Positions 52,501 through 64,000 of a DNA stretch of 64,000 nucleotides are shown in pieces. The notes below the pieces were generated by a model. The model ran no database searches, was not told the origin of the DNA, and saw only the letters and a program-made list of their open reading frames with translations. Position numbers and translations under genes: made by a program. Position 1 is the stretch's first letter; the number at the start of each line of letters is the position of its first letter. This DNA is from Varroa destructor (lineage: Eukaryota; Arthropoda; Arachnida; Mesostigmata; Varroidae). Location of the stretch: contig NW_019211457.1 in assembly GCF_002443255.2 (NCBI RefSeq), positions 42,245,119 through 42,309,118 on the forward strand, written 5' to 3'.

Positions 52501-55500
52501 TTTGTTACTATTTTTGTTCATAATTACAGTTTTATCGCAAGCCTATATCACAAAACAGTATTTTATAAATTCGGGCCGTTTCGTGTACTTGGGCTTGTAT
52601 TGATTAAATGCGTCGGATGTCTGATGGACCAAGTAATCATTTCGTACTAATAGACTAAGGAAAACCAAGCAGGAAATTCTTATCGGAGAGCAAAAATCAA
52701 CTAAGGCTGCAGCACACGCCAGTCAAATCTAAGTTTAGGGCGATTTAGCGCTTAGATCTGCCGGACAGCCCGATTGACAGCTGAACAAGATTATATTTTA
52801 CGGCATTGCTCCGTATTTCGATACCTTTTCAACAAGTACTCTTCAACAAGTACGACAAATCCGTTTGTCGATTATGATAATTAGCAAAGTTACCACCACC
52901 ACCGATACACGAAATATTTTTCACGCATATGTCATCTGTGTACGATGAATGGGCTTCGTTGAGGTGAGTTCCCTAATACTTTTGTGACGGCCCCGTTAAT
53001 GGCATTCCATCGCTTCGGGCAAGTTTAAGATAGGGCATCCTTCAGATGCGAGGGAACATCTGAAATTATTCTCGATAATAAATCAGCGGTTATAATAGTC
53101 GCGAAGTAGCACCACTTCTGTTCGTTCGAGAGCGCTGATTGTTTTACTGTATGGGATATGCAAAACAGTTTCGCTGTCGCCGTTGCTGGTGTTGCCGGAA
53201 CATCTGCCGTGTCGATCGATGATGGATGTGGCAATCGCTGTTGAATTCGAATCGACACAGGATCCAAGGCTAATGCAAGTGGTCCGTCACCAATACGGTC
53301 GATATCATAGTTATTCTCATTGATCATGCGGGTGATAATTACGTTGGCAGTGATCAAGAATTTTCTAGCGGCGGCAGTCGTTCAAATCATCGAGCTAAGC
53401 AAAGTTCTCAGACCTCGTTTTTCGATAGCAGCGGACATCGAGTTCGTTCTTATGTCTCACATCTTCCTGCTGTTCCACAAGATGACATGCGAGATAGGGA
53501 TCTACCTAGAAAAGGTAGCGAATAGCTTCTCATTTCCCACAACAATAGCATCTGGGATAAACGTATACCCATAATTGAAGGCAGAACGATAGGGGCACGA
53601 GTCGGAGAGTGGAGAGTGGCTTCATAGTTATCCATAGATATGCGTATGCAGACGCGAAGAGAACTTCCGAGAATCTCCGCATCTTCTGTTTGCTACCAGT
53701 AGCGATGAAACTGTTAGTTGGATGATTGTTGAGAGCCTCGAGGAAAAAGTTCCACTTGAGTACACCGGCCTAAAAAGCTGATTTGGCAATTCAATCCTAG
53801 GGGCTGTCTGTTGGCCGCCATAGCGAAACAGCGATCCTAGCCGTTGGCCACTTCACTTGCGTTTCGCTAGCCTTGTCGATAACATCGATATTCCGCCTCT
53901 GTCAATAATAACACTAATGATAGTAGGTCTGAAAGTGGTTCCCATTATAATGCCGGATTTGACTGTTAACCGGCAGCCGGTGCAAAGGGGGCTGAATCAT
54001 CGTCAGTGAATGTGTGTTTTATCGCTACTGCCAGTGCATTATCGTGCGAGAAGACAAGAGGACGAAAGTGTCGTTTACCTACTGAAAGCTAAAAATAGGC
54101 TGAACTTCTAAGACGTTCCTATCTGCACCCCTGTCGGTATTAGCAATAACCCAATGGCTTCTGACTTGGTCAGTGTAGACGTTTAAAAAAAGAGATCAGA
54201 CACTACTGGATACACCACACACCGGAGATAAGGACACACTTGAAGCATTGTAAAGGTCTCGGACGAAGACGCTTGAAGAGTATTGCTCGACGCTGCAGAA
54301 GACAAAAGTAAAGATAGCAGCATTTGGCGCCCGCGCAAAAATTAAAGAAACAAACAACTTTGTGGTGGGTGTCAACTATTTCCTTATCTAGCGACTGTAA
54401 AGCGTTCCGTCAGCAGCGTCTGCTCAAGTATCATGGACAAGCAACGTAATCGTCACGATGAAAACCAGTACGCGCAATGTGTGTGTGTTGTCTCATCTCA
54501 AGTGATCTGAAAATTTCAGCAGAATAACAGATATTGACATATATTATTTGTTTGTCATCAGCGCGTGAAGCAATTGGTTTCGGGTCCCGGTTCAGTAGCT
54601 GTGGAACCTGGACTTCAAGACGATTAAGTTCATAGGCGGACGTACAGGATCAACTGCAGCATTTAGTATAGAGTAGTTGATTACAGCCGTATCAAGAGCA
54701 GAAGGTAAAGGACAGTCTTCTGTTGGTTGGTCCAACAGCGTTTCTCGATTTAGGTTCGAGTGCAATGATCACACGATAATAGTAGTAATAACTTTTCGTA
54801 TTAAATGAGGTTCTCCATAACCGTCTAACTACTTTGTTTGGCCACTGTTCGATGCTACGAAGCTTTGGTCGTTTGGCATCAATCTATACCTGTTACTCTA
54901 CGTATTTATTTCGAAAACCTTGTTGTTCCGTTGCCGGAGCCGATCGATAGACCTAAGTGTTCGACTAGCTTATAGTTAAATGGAGACACGGGAAAGTGGC
55001 TCTGAATTGATCGAATTACAGTTAGGAGTTGCTTGCCCTCAGCATCAATTCGAAGGTGATCTCTTGCTTTCGATCAGAGCCGATAATACGTTGATGATAC
55101 AAGCTGACCTGATAAAAAGATCCTCCATTCATTCTTCGTTGTTTGGTCACTCTCCTTCTATTTCACTGTTCTTCAACATAAGCGAAAAAGCCATAACTAA
55201 TACAGTATAGAAGTACCTAAGCTGCCTATGCAGTCTCTAGGCTATTTTGTATAATACATATTATATGAATACGTGTGTGTTGGTGCTCCCATCCTAAATA
55301 ATAGCTCCATACAGAGAAAAAGATCAACCATTAGACCGCATAAGATATTAACATTATGCAACAGCTCCATCGTTGCCTATTCTATGCACCGGCAATATAT
55401 CATTCTAATATACCATTATTTTAGTTACTTAGGGTTGTTTTGAATAACTATTCGATTCTTATTCGATCATAATAACTAGATTCAGGCGGAACTAGGCTGT

Positions 55501-58500
55501 AATTCCGACAAGCTGTACCCCTTGCGTCAGTGCAAACTAATTCAGGTTTAGGTAGTAGCATTCTGGTCTGATTTAAAACTTTTTAAACTACGAATATTCC
55601 CCAAGAGTAACAACAATGTACGACGAGGCCCTGCTATATTCGTTGTACCTGCATGTCGGCACTCGTTCTCGCTGCTAAATCAATAAATTTGTTCAGCCGA
55701 ATCGACGAAGCTCAATGGCAGTACAAACGACGATGGTATCTTTGAGGGTTGCACATGCTACTTCATGTCATTGGAATCTTCGTTGAGCGTCGCTGGATGA
55801 CACCCTTGGGATGTTAACTCGCTTCGGCCACAGCCTGGTCGCCGCCTTCCCCATGACTCGCTTTTCGAACTGACAGCTGTATATGACAACAACAATCGAT
55901 GGTATGGAATGTCCTTTCAAGCTCACTTCGTTTTTAACATCTACTGCTACCTAGTTCTCTGCTGCTTCCGCCGCTGGCGCAGCAATATGTGTCTCAGCAC
56001 GTTGCCAAACAAGGGACTATTTGCTACCGTTATTACTATTGTATTCAAGCATAATATCCCTTCGCCCACCCTCTTTCCGTCTTGGGGGCTCTTTTTCGTT
56101 GTTCAAACCACGACGCATCGCGGATGTCGTCAGTAGACGAGCAGTTGACTCGGGGTTTCGTTGACTTCGTCTGGTTTCACCAAGAATCGCCCAGTACCTA
56201 TAGCCAGTAATAGACCAAAACAAAGAGGGAGCTAACATCGCGGTCATTTAATGAGCTGTTAGCCTGATTGATCTTCTTATATGTAATGTAGGTTACCAGG
56301 TTCTGCATATAATTTGCTTTGTTGCCCGCAGTAATAATGGTAGTAATATTAGGACCGACCGGGAATATCAATTTTCATTGCGTTCCATCCGAAACCACGG
56401 TCGAGATCTCCTCTGACACATTCTGGAGTTTAATATATTGCTTGGGGGGAATTATCACTGCCGTGACTGTTTTAATTAGCGCCATTTAGTTACGATTAAA
56501 ATGCCAATCTACAACGACGCTCTGCTTGTGTTTTTGGCTGCTTTGGGTAAGGCATCTTTGAGCTGATCCCTGGCCATGCTTCAGCAGAGGATCCACACGT
56601 TGGATTCATGTATCAAGTTTTTCAATTGATATCTTTCAAGTTTCTTTAGCAACGATAAAAGGAACTGCTAAATGTTAGGCGTTTAATCAATATTAGAGAA
56701 TCAATATTAAAGAATATTAGTGGTGGATACACGCATACACTCGTTGGCCATACAGGAGTCATCCAGAACGCATTTACCTATGAGGCTGCCGAAGCAAACG
56801 ATATTAACGCGTTGTATGTTCCGTTTCACTTCAGTCTCTTCAATCTTATTTACCCCTGGAATATTTCGACTTTTTCGTCTTCATTTATCGAAGGCTACTA
56901 GACGTATACTGATGGAAAATTCCAGACTGGGGCCATAACCTAAATAAGTAGTGTTAGGATGTCGAGAACTGCTGTAACGACCACTATACATATCTTACTG
57001 CTGTTGCTTCCACTGCTCTTTTGCTGCTACGATAAACGTTACGACGTGTGCCTATAGAGGAAAGCTCGCCAACTTGAGCTCTAGTAGTAGCATGGCCGAA
57101 GGGAAGAACCTAGCTTGAAGGATTTGTGCAATCGCAAGGAAACGGGAACCAAGTGACGAAAGTGAAGGTCGGCTTGCAGCGTGCAGACAACATTGTGTGA
57201 TCCCTGTGATCAAGAAGGTGAAATATAACTTCAACTAAAGGAAACAGAAAAAGGGTAGTGAGCGAAGAAAAGCCTTGTACTATTCCCGATAGAATTCGGC
57301 CGAAGCCAGTGGCTGTAAGGTTGCTATTTACGTACTTTGAAATGACGAGCAGAGGCTGAAGTAAGACATGGGGTCTTCGAAAATCTCTTGTAGCCCGATG
57401 CTGTGGCTGTCCTGCTACTTAAACAGGCGAACGGCTCGAGCTGGCATCTGGCGTGTCTTCTTCTCTTGCCATTTCATACAATTTCAACACAGAAAATAGA
57501 GAGGAATACATATATTCCTCTTCATTATCATATAGCGAGATAGAGAGAGAGAGAGAGAGAGTGAGAGTAACAATATTTTGTTTCATCTGCTAGTGCTTCT
57601 CTAAGATTGTCTGTTTTCGGTGGCACATTCTCTTTGTTTCTCTGCGTCGGCCTACGTTGATGAGGCTTCGTCGCTTCTGTTAGTTATGATAGTCACGGCC
57701 TCCTTGTCGTCTCTTGGAAACGGCAGTCCAGCCAATCGAGACTCTGATCACGCGAAACGAGTAACAGCTCTGCCTCAGCTGGTTCAAAATGGCCAATAGT
57801 CAGTTAGTGGCAACTATTGCACACAGGGAAAGTTGCGGCCATCCAAGTGCCGGATGATCATTTGGTTGCTACAGCAATACCACCCATCCGTAAACTTGCC
57901 GCTACAGAGGTTTTCGTCGTCCCATGCGTAGTGCATCTTCTAAGGGCCTTGCGGCTATTATTACGTTATTATGAAATGCGAAAAAATGCTAAAACTGTCA
58001 GAATCAGTAGCAAGACGAGGCCTTGCGAGGAGCCTTGAGAGGAGATTATGCTTCGTGGGTCATACGGTTTCCTAGTGGTCATTCTTATACTTGTTGTAAC
58101 CCTTCGACTGGCCTCCCTAGAAGCCAGCCACCTGAAGTCATGCTTAGCGGTAGTATCAGGTATAACAACTGGAAACTAACGTAAAACTTCCTTTGCCAAC
58201 CTTTGGCCATAAGCCATGTATATACGGGGTGATAGGACGGTTTTATTTTCTTGATATATTATGTACAAATACAATCGATCAGTGTACATATATATGATAT
58301 TCAGAAAGTGCACTTTGTTCTCCTCTGTCAACAAAATGTGATACCGCATTGACGGGGTTAAATTAGTTCCCTCTTTACCCTTTCAGTTTCTTGCTTTCTG
58401 CTATGTGCGGAACTTATGCATTCATTCGATCAGGAGTCGCTGCCACGAGCTGGTTTGAGTCCGAGCTCGGTTTCATTGTAATTTATATATATAATGCAAC

Positions 58501-61500
58501 GCGCGTTTTACTCTGTCCTTATTACAGCGCCGTTATCCTTACGACTCATGCGTCAATAACATTTGAACAACGACGGAACGGATGCCACCATTATCGCATT
58601 CATGAAGTACGACACCAGCGTCACTGTTGCCAGTATCAGGTCTGCCAGCAGGATACTAACACAAGTGACGGTTGTTCCCCATTCGGTGCGCCCCGTCTGG
58701 GGCTCGGGGCACAGTCGCATCAGTCGCTGATACGTTAGTTGCGTAGCAAAGCCAATGGGTGTCAGCAACGCTTTGTGCCGAATAATATATAGCGCGACGC
58801 CTATGGCAATACCATGCCGCGCCTCTTGTTGCTTATTTGGTTGTTAATCTTTTAATTCCATAAGTAGAATATTCACTGTTGCCGGTGCTGTTATATTCGA
58901 TACTACTGTATTCCCTTCTCGGCGCGTCGCCATCCTTCGTGGAAAAAAAAACGCCCGCTTCGTGTGTCTGCTAGTCGCTGCCTCGACAGATCAAAGGTTG
59001 CACCTCTAGACGCCGCAATGCGCAATCCGACTCAACGAAAAGTAAACTAGCCACCCACGGTGGCAGTTACACCAACCAGCAAACGAACAAGCATACGAAA
59101 GAGACAGGTTACCGATAGATCACGAGGCGCAAAACGGGCCCCTTCCTCTTCCTCTCTTTGGTCAGAGCGGCGCCAGCAAAGTCGGCTGCGACGGCAGTCG
59201 GTGCCCGTAGTGGCCGACGTCACGGACCAATATGTGACAATGTGGTAGTACGTCCGTGACACCAGTCACTATGTGTCTACCAGACGAAGATGGAATATAT
59301 CAGCTCGTATCGTCACGGTCGCTGCGTACCAGGCGATACAACTGCCACAACACACTGTTCTAAAACAGGCATGGCATTTCAGGCTACGGGCCTTCATGTA
59401 TCTACCGCCATATCTACCGACAGCATGACTGCTAGCAGAAACGACAGTAGGAACCGCAGGACTTGGCCGATACCTGGTAGAAAACACCGCTGTAGAACTA
59501 ATGGCCGTAGTGGGAGCGACCTTGCACTGCTGAAGCACCAGTGGTATGAAGGCGTACCCGCCCGTAGGGAGTAGTTAGATAGACTGTCGCACGAAGTGAT
59601 GTCAACGCCAGCGCTGCTCGCGGCGGTAGTGGCGTAGTATTATCTCTCAGATGACGACGCATATTTTTTTGCTGTCCGATAACTACGGTTACCGCGAATA
59701 TGATATCGTGAAGCAGCCCAATTTTACTGTTTGGGCTACAATGTACTAACATCGTTACTAATTAGAGTTTGTTATGATTTTATCATTTTTCACTCCAGCA
59801 CTTTTCAGAACGCGTCTCTGTTCATCTCATCATAGTACAAAAAAACAACCGATGTTTTTAACGAGGGCATCCCTAGTAACGTCATAAATGAGTTTTTGTT
59901 ATGTTCCCTAATTATCACTTATGATTCTACAGAATGTAAAGTATCTAGTGGATAGAATCAAGTGCGTACTATGACAATTACGTGGATGAAGTGCGTGCGG
60001 ACAAACAGGTAGAATGAGTACGAATAAGCGTGCCTCATGAACTCTTAATCTCTCCTTTGTAATACGTTCTATTATTTTCACCTCTTCGGTATAGCGTCCA
60101 TACTTGTGGGTCTAGGCAGAAAGGGATCTTGGTAGATTTATTTAGCGATTTTTTAACAGATGTGTGAAATAGTACCGCAAGCCTCTGGCGATGCAGTTAC
60201 CTGAGGCAGCGATGGGCGTCATGGGCCACTGGAATCGAACAAGTCGCAATTAGCTCCTACAAAGTTCGATACAAGCAACCATACAAATCGGTGGAGTGTA
60301 AACGCTATATGCTGTTTGACATGGATACTATTACACATTAAGAAGGAAATTACAAACGATTGCTCGGCGAGCTGAATTGCAGGCTGCGAAGCTGGAAACT
60401 GCAGGATCCAGTCTCGTAACAGGACAAACACGACCGCAGTACCTCTGGCCTACGAACTTTATAGCTACATATAGAACACATTATTCTGTTCGAGATAGAA
60501 GCGTTGGCAGCTCATGTTATTTGATGCATTTTTTTGTAAAACCTTACGTAAAAACCACCATACAGAATTGAAATTCTAGTTTGGCCTTACTTGCAAGCGA
60601 AGCAAGGATGACAATCGACATTTCCAGCGGTTACAGCAACTTTTATAACTTATTTTTTTACAAGTGGTAGCAATCACTGCGTCGTTGCTGCTTATCCTTC
60701 TACTGTATAGTTTCTTCTTTACGTGGATTTTTGTGGGCTTCTTTTTGACAGGAGTTGTTAGGTCACTCGTGTGAAATAACTAATTATACAATCGTTTAAT
60801 ATATAGATATGCACCATGAAAACGGTCCTCTAGTAGCTACGTCGTTTCCTGTTCACAGGACTCTAAATTACTGTGTTTTTTGTTTTGTTCACTGCGACTG
60901 AAGCGGCAGGAAGAAGCTTTCCGAGGAGTTTATCTTATCGAGGCAGCTAGAAAGGGAACAAAGATGTCAACAAAGCCCCTAAGCAGCGCTCGAAATTTGC
61001 GGTTTGTGTTCTGACGGCGTTTGACAAATTAAAAGGCTTCCGGCCATCTTCAGCAGATAGATTACTAATTGTTCCATGAATCGCCAGCTATTACTGTTTT
61101 GCGTAGTGTTAGATACTGAAGTTAATACCGTGATACTGGTAGTAGGCTATCCAGTATCACGCAGTACTGTTATTAAGTCTACACGAAATGAGGCATTTAG
61201 AAAGCTGTGTATTCTGTGGTACCTTGATCATTCATTAAACTACAATCGTATACATTTTCGAATTATTTGCACACAAAATATATGAATAAGACTGATCCCT
61301 CAAAGAGAAAGCCATACGAACAAATTAATCCCTCGTCGATGGAAAATGATTCTGTGAGGCTGTGGAACGTGACTATCTGCCAACAATCGACTGTCGAACT
61401 GTTACTTTCAAGTTTTCTTTATAGGGAATTTGAATAGTACGTTTACTTGCCTATCTGACAGCAGGAAAATATTAACATAGATCCATTTCTTGTGGGCTGA

Positions 61501-62046
61501 ATGTCGGGTGATTCGACTTGGGTTTGCCTAAATCACACATTTAACAGTACAGCATGTTTGATCGAATCAATTAGCAGGGATCACACTTGTATAATTCCCA
61601 ATCTTGGAGACGAGTTCTTAGGAGTCCCGAGCGGAGATTATTTTAGCTTCGCCTAACCAATGAACCGGACCAGACCGCATTGTTTACAGCGCTTTCGCTT
61701 CTCAAGGATCTTCAAAGCGAGTTCGTATTTAGGCGATGCTTCTCGCTTATTAAAGTTCGTACGTATTGGTTGGTGCCTTTGTTCCAGTTATCTAGGCTGG
61801 TTCCAGTTTCCGTACCTGCTCTCAATTTAGGTCTCATCATCTAGTATTTCACCTGCTATTGGTCAGTACGTTTAAGTGATGCGTGAATAGTTATCAGTTC
61901 GGTGTATAAATTCTTAGAAGTTACTTATTCTTAGAAGCAAAAATCTTAACTCTTTTGTTTTTCCTTTGGACAGTCGGAATTACTGAGCATAAGCCTCTTA
62001 ATTTGCCCCCCCCTCCCTCAAGATGTTTTTCTGGGCAAATCCTATT
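49539..62046. other. Gene-free stretch, possibly intron of the PP1-like gene
   Basis: No exon could be supported. Open frames at 51797-51603, 53357-53025 and 58768-58553 (all minus) have somewhat protein-like composition, and the last holds a 30-residue hydrophobic stretch, but none has a family match or paired splice sites that I could verify. The interval 58.9-59.7 kb is GC-richer than average. A short direct repeat of AATATATCTTCTGTA occurs at 51631 and 51664. Confidence 0.4.
57542..57561. repeat. (AG)10 microsatellite
   Basis: Ten AG units continuing into GTGAGAG. A short inverted repeat, GAGGAATA/TATTCCTC, lies about 35 bp upstream. Confidence 0.85.
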
Positions 62047-62292
62047 CTACCTGGTTAATCTCTCGATAGAATTACCCTGAACTCTACTTTTTTTAGTACT
62101 GCTCAGTTTCACAAAGCCGGTCTCTCCGTGGTCTAACATAGTTGTATTTGCTTTCGCTAGCAGCGTCACTGTGCTGATTGTCCTGTAACCCTGCATTATC
62201 TTTAGGCTTGGAATTGTTGTGCACCTTTTCGAATCATTTTGAAGCCTTTTTAGTGTTCCACAATATGGCCCCGAAGGCTGAGCGCCGAACAC
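62047..62292 (-). mobile_element. Fossil C-terminal piece of a non-LTR retrotransposon ORF2
   Basis: An 81-codon minus-strand frame contains LKRLQNDSKR and then LKIMQGYRTISTVTLLAKAN. Non-LTR elements of the R1/Jockey group have, after the reverse transcriptase, a segment of the form L-x-x-x-Q-R-x-x-L-x-x-I-x-x-(A/G)-Y-R-T-(T/I)-S-(T/A)-x-A-L-x-x-L-A-G-x-x-P-L; the match to G-Y-R-T-I-S-T and its spacing is good. The residues that normally follow (P-L-D-L and a cysteine/histidine motif) are degraded. The piece is too short to be active, and it covers a different part of the element from the 49-kb relic, so it is a separate insertion remnant or a scattered one. Confidence 0.5.
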
Positions 62293-64000
62293 GACGACGA
62301 ACTTAGTTAGCTATCCAACCTTTTTTCCCGTTCATCGGGCTACGAATATGGTGTAGTCTTTTGAATGTTTTCATAGAAAGTCTTTTAACTTTTTTTACCG
62401 CTTGTTTGGGGCATCAGTTATGGACTCAGGGTGTTGTCTAGGAGGAGCTCAAACTATAAAATTTGATTGGCTAGCTCGATCGTCAATTCGCTTGCTTTGT
62501 ATCGATAAGCTGATAGACCGTCCGTACGTATAATCTAAATACAACTTGACAAAAATATATGCTTTCACTATTGGACAAAATTATCTAGCTATAACCAAGA
62601 ACTTCCCTGTTGAAAGAGTTAGACATATATCTTCCGCGTGTTTTAGCATAAAAATATAAAGATATTCAAATTAACCAAGAAGATAATTGCCTATTTAGAA
62701 AATACTTAGAAATTGTTCCTTATCGCATCAATGGATAGTATATTGTCAGTTAATAGCTTTTAGGCCTTTCGAAAAAAGCACTATGCAAGTAAATATGTAT
62801 TTAAATTGAATGTTCAGCAACTTAAAACAAAAATTATATTTTGAATTTTTAGGCCACAAATTAGACCTTCATAGTTTATCCGGAATATTTAGAACTTTGT
62901 CATGGGTGTAAAGTGATATGGCTTTGAATAGCGTTTCAAAAAAAGCTGCTACACGGCCCTTTTTTTCCAGATTTGTAAGTAGGCCGAATCATCAAAAAAA
63001 GTAAGTTAAAAACCGTTACTGATCGTGTATGCTCGATCTAGTTACAACATGCTTCTGGAACGCAAATAGGCCAAGTTCGGCTCACTTGAAAATGAATAGC
63101 GCCGTTCCGACGTACAGATCTATAAAAGTTAGGCGAAAGCATAATACCTACTTTAGTACCTACCAGAACAATATCTGAAGCTCTTTCCAAATGACAAGTC
63201 AGGTGCATGAAATAACAAAAAGGCTGCCTAGCGCGAATGAAAAATGGTCACGCAATGTCCAATGATGTGCCTCGGCAAGGCAGCGTTCACGCGAAAATTC
63301 ATCTAACTTCAACCGATAATAACGGCAAAACAGTTCGCAAATATTAATCTTTCATAACTTAAAAATAGACTAAACGGTGTACACTTTAAAGTGAGTCTTT
63401 CCTGCAATATATACAGGTATCTACACTGTCAGAGTGCGCGATTCAACCATTTCATTTGGCTGTTTCCATCTAATTCTAGTCAGGGGAACGTGCACCAACC
63501 GTACGGTCGTTCCGAAATCAGCCGATAACGACTATACAAAAAGCCTTATACCACACAGGCATACATTTATTTGGGTCCATTTAAGTTGAAGGATCTTATT
63601 CTATTACTATATTCATATAAGCAGAAAGCTAAATTTGAATTATATGTGGATGAGGATTTACCGTTAGTGTTGGCATGAAATAACCAAATTGACTTGCGCT
63701 AAAGTAAAACACTTCCTGTCTATCATGGCTGTACCTAGTTAAATATCTTCGCCGGCCAAAATTAGGACTGAGTTACCCAGTCTAATTGGCGGCCGAATAG
63801 TATAGATTCATCTAAGTAAAGCTGAGCGATTTGTACCTTTTATTTATACATGATTAGTTTATTTGTACAAGTCATGCGAGTGTTTCTATTGACCACTAAT
63901 GACAATTATTATAGTGTCACGACTATTAGTAAAGTAGTTAAGTTAAACAAATGTGGACTATCAACTATAACTGCTACTATTAGGACACGGTAGATCCAAA
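62293..64000. other. Gene-free right edge
   Basis: AT-rich DNA with no open frame of interest and no visible repeat structure. If the PP1-like gene model is right, this would still be its first intron. Confidence 0.5.

Overview
The window is animal nuclear DNA, most likely from an arthropod. Genes are split by short to medium spliceosomal introns with GT-AG borders, stop codons follow the standard code, and AATAAA/ATTAAA signals follow the stops. There are no operons or bacterial-type ribosome sites, and most of the sequence is AT-rich non-coding DNA. A mite-like arthropod would fit the compact introns and gene content, but that is a weak inference; no species can be named from the sequence alone.

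The firm core lies between 17.4 and 35.3 kb and is a head-to-head gene pair. On the minus strand, 15 exons (31974 down to 17413) join in consistent reading phase into a predicted protein of about 2224 residues. I recognise it as a CEP350-type centrosomal protein from its C-terminal segments and an N-terminal basic helix. On the plus strand, starting about 980 bp away, CCT2 (chaperonin TCP-1 subunit beta, 536 aa, two exons) is complete; its only intron must use a GC donor. The two genes probably share a promoter.

Three smaller spliced genes were assembled by eye from phase-matched exons: a 152-aa coiled-coil protein (11877-13102, plus), a 152-aa acidic Ser/Thr-rich protein (41391-40071, minus) and a 71-aa microprotein candidate (42192-43350, plus). 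The last two are divergent, about 800 bp apart. At 48194-48349 a first coding exon resembles the N-terminus of protein phosphatase 1 catalytic subunits, with an unusual Pro/Arg-rich extension. The rest of that gene is not found in the window and probably lies beyond its right edge, so much of 48-64 kb may be its first intron.

The remainder is gene-poor: roughly 0-11.8 kb, 13.1-17.4 kb, 35.8-40 kb, 43.4-47.4 kb and 48.4-64 kb. It contains decayed retroelement pieces (a retropepsin-like piece near 9.0 kb, a reverse transcriptase piece with a YLDD motif near 49.5 kb, and a non-LTR retrotransposon C-terminal piece near 62.2 kb), microsatellites and a perfect 18-bp hairpin at 48.7 kb. No bacterial-type system, CRISPR array or convincing tRNA/rRNA gene was seen. 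I did not find a clearly new multi-gene biological system; the most notable points are the GC-AG intron, the CEP350 homologue without a visible CAP-Gly domain, and the small unrecognised spliced genes.
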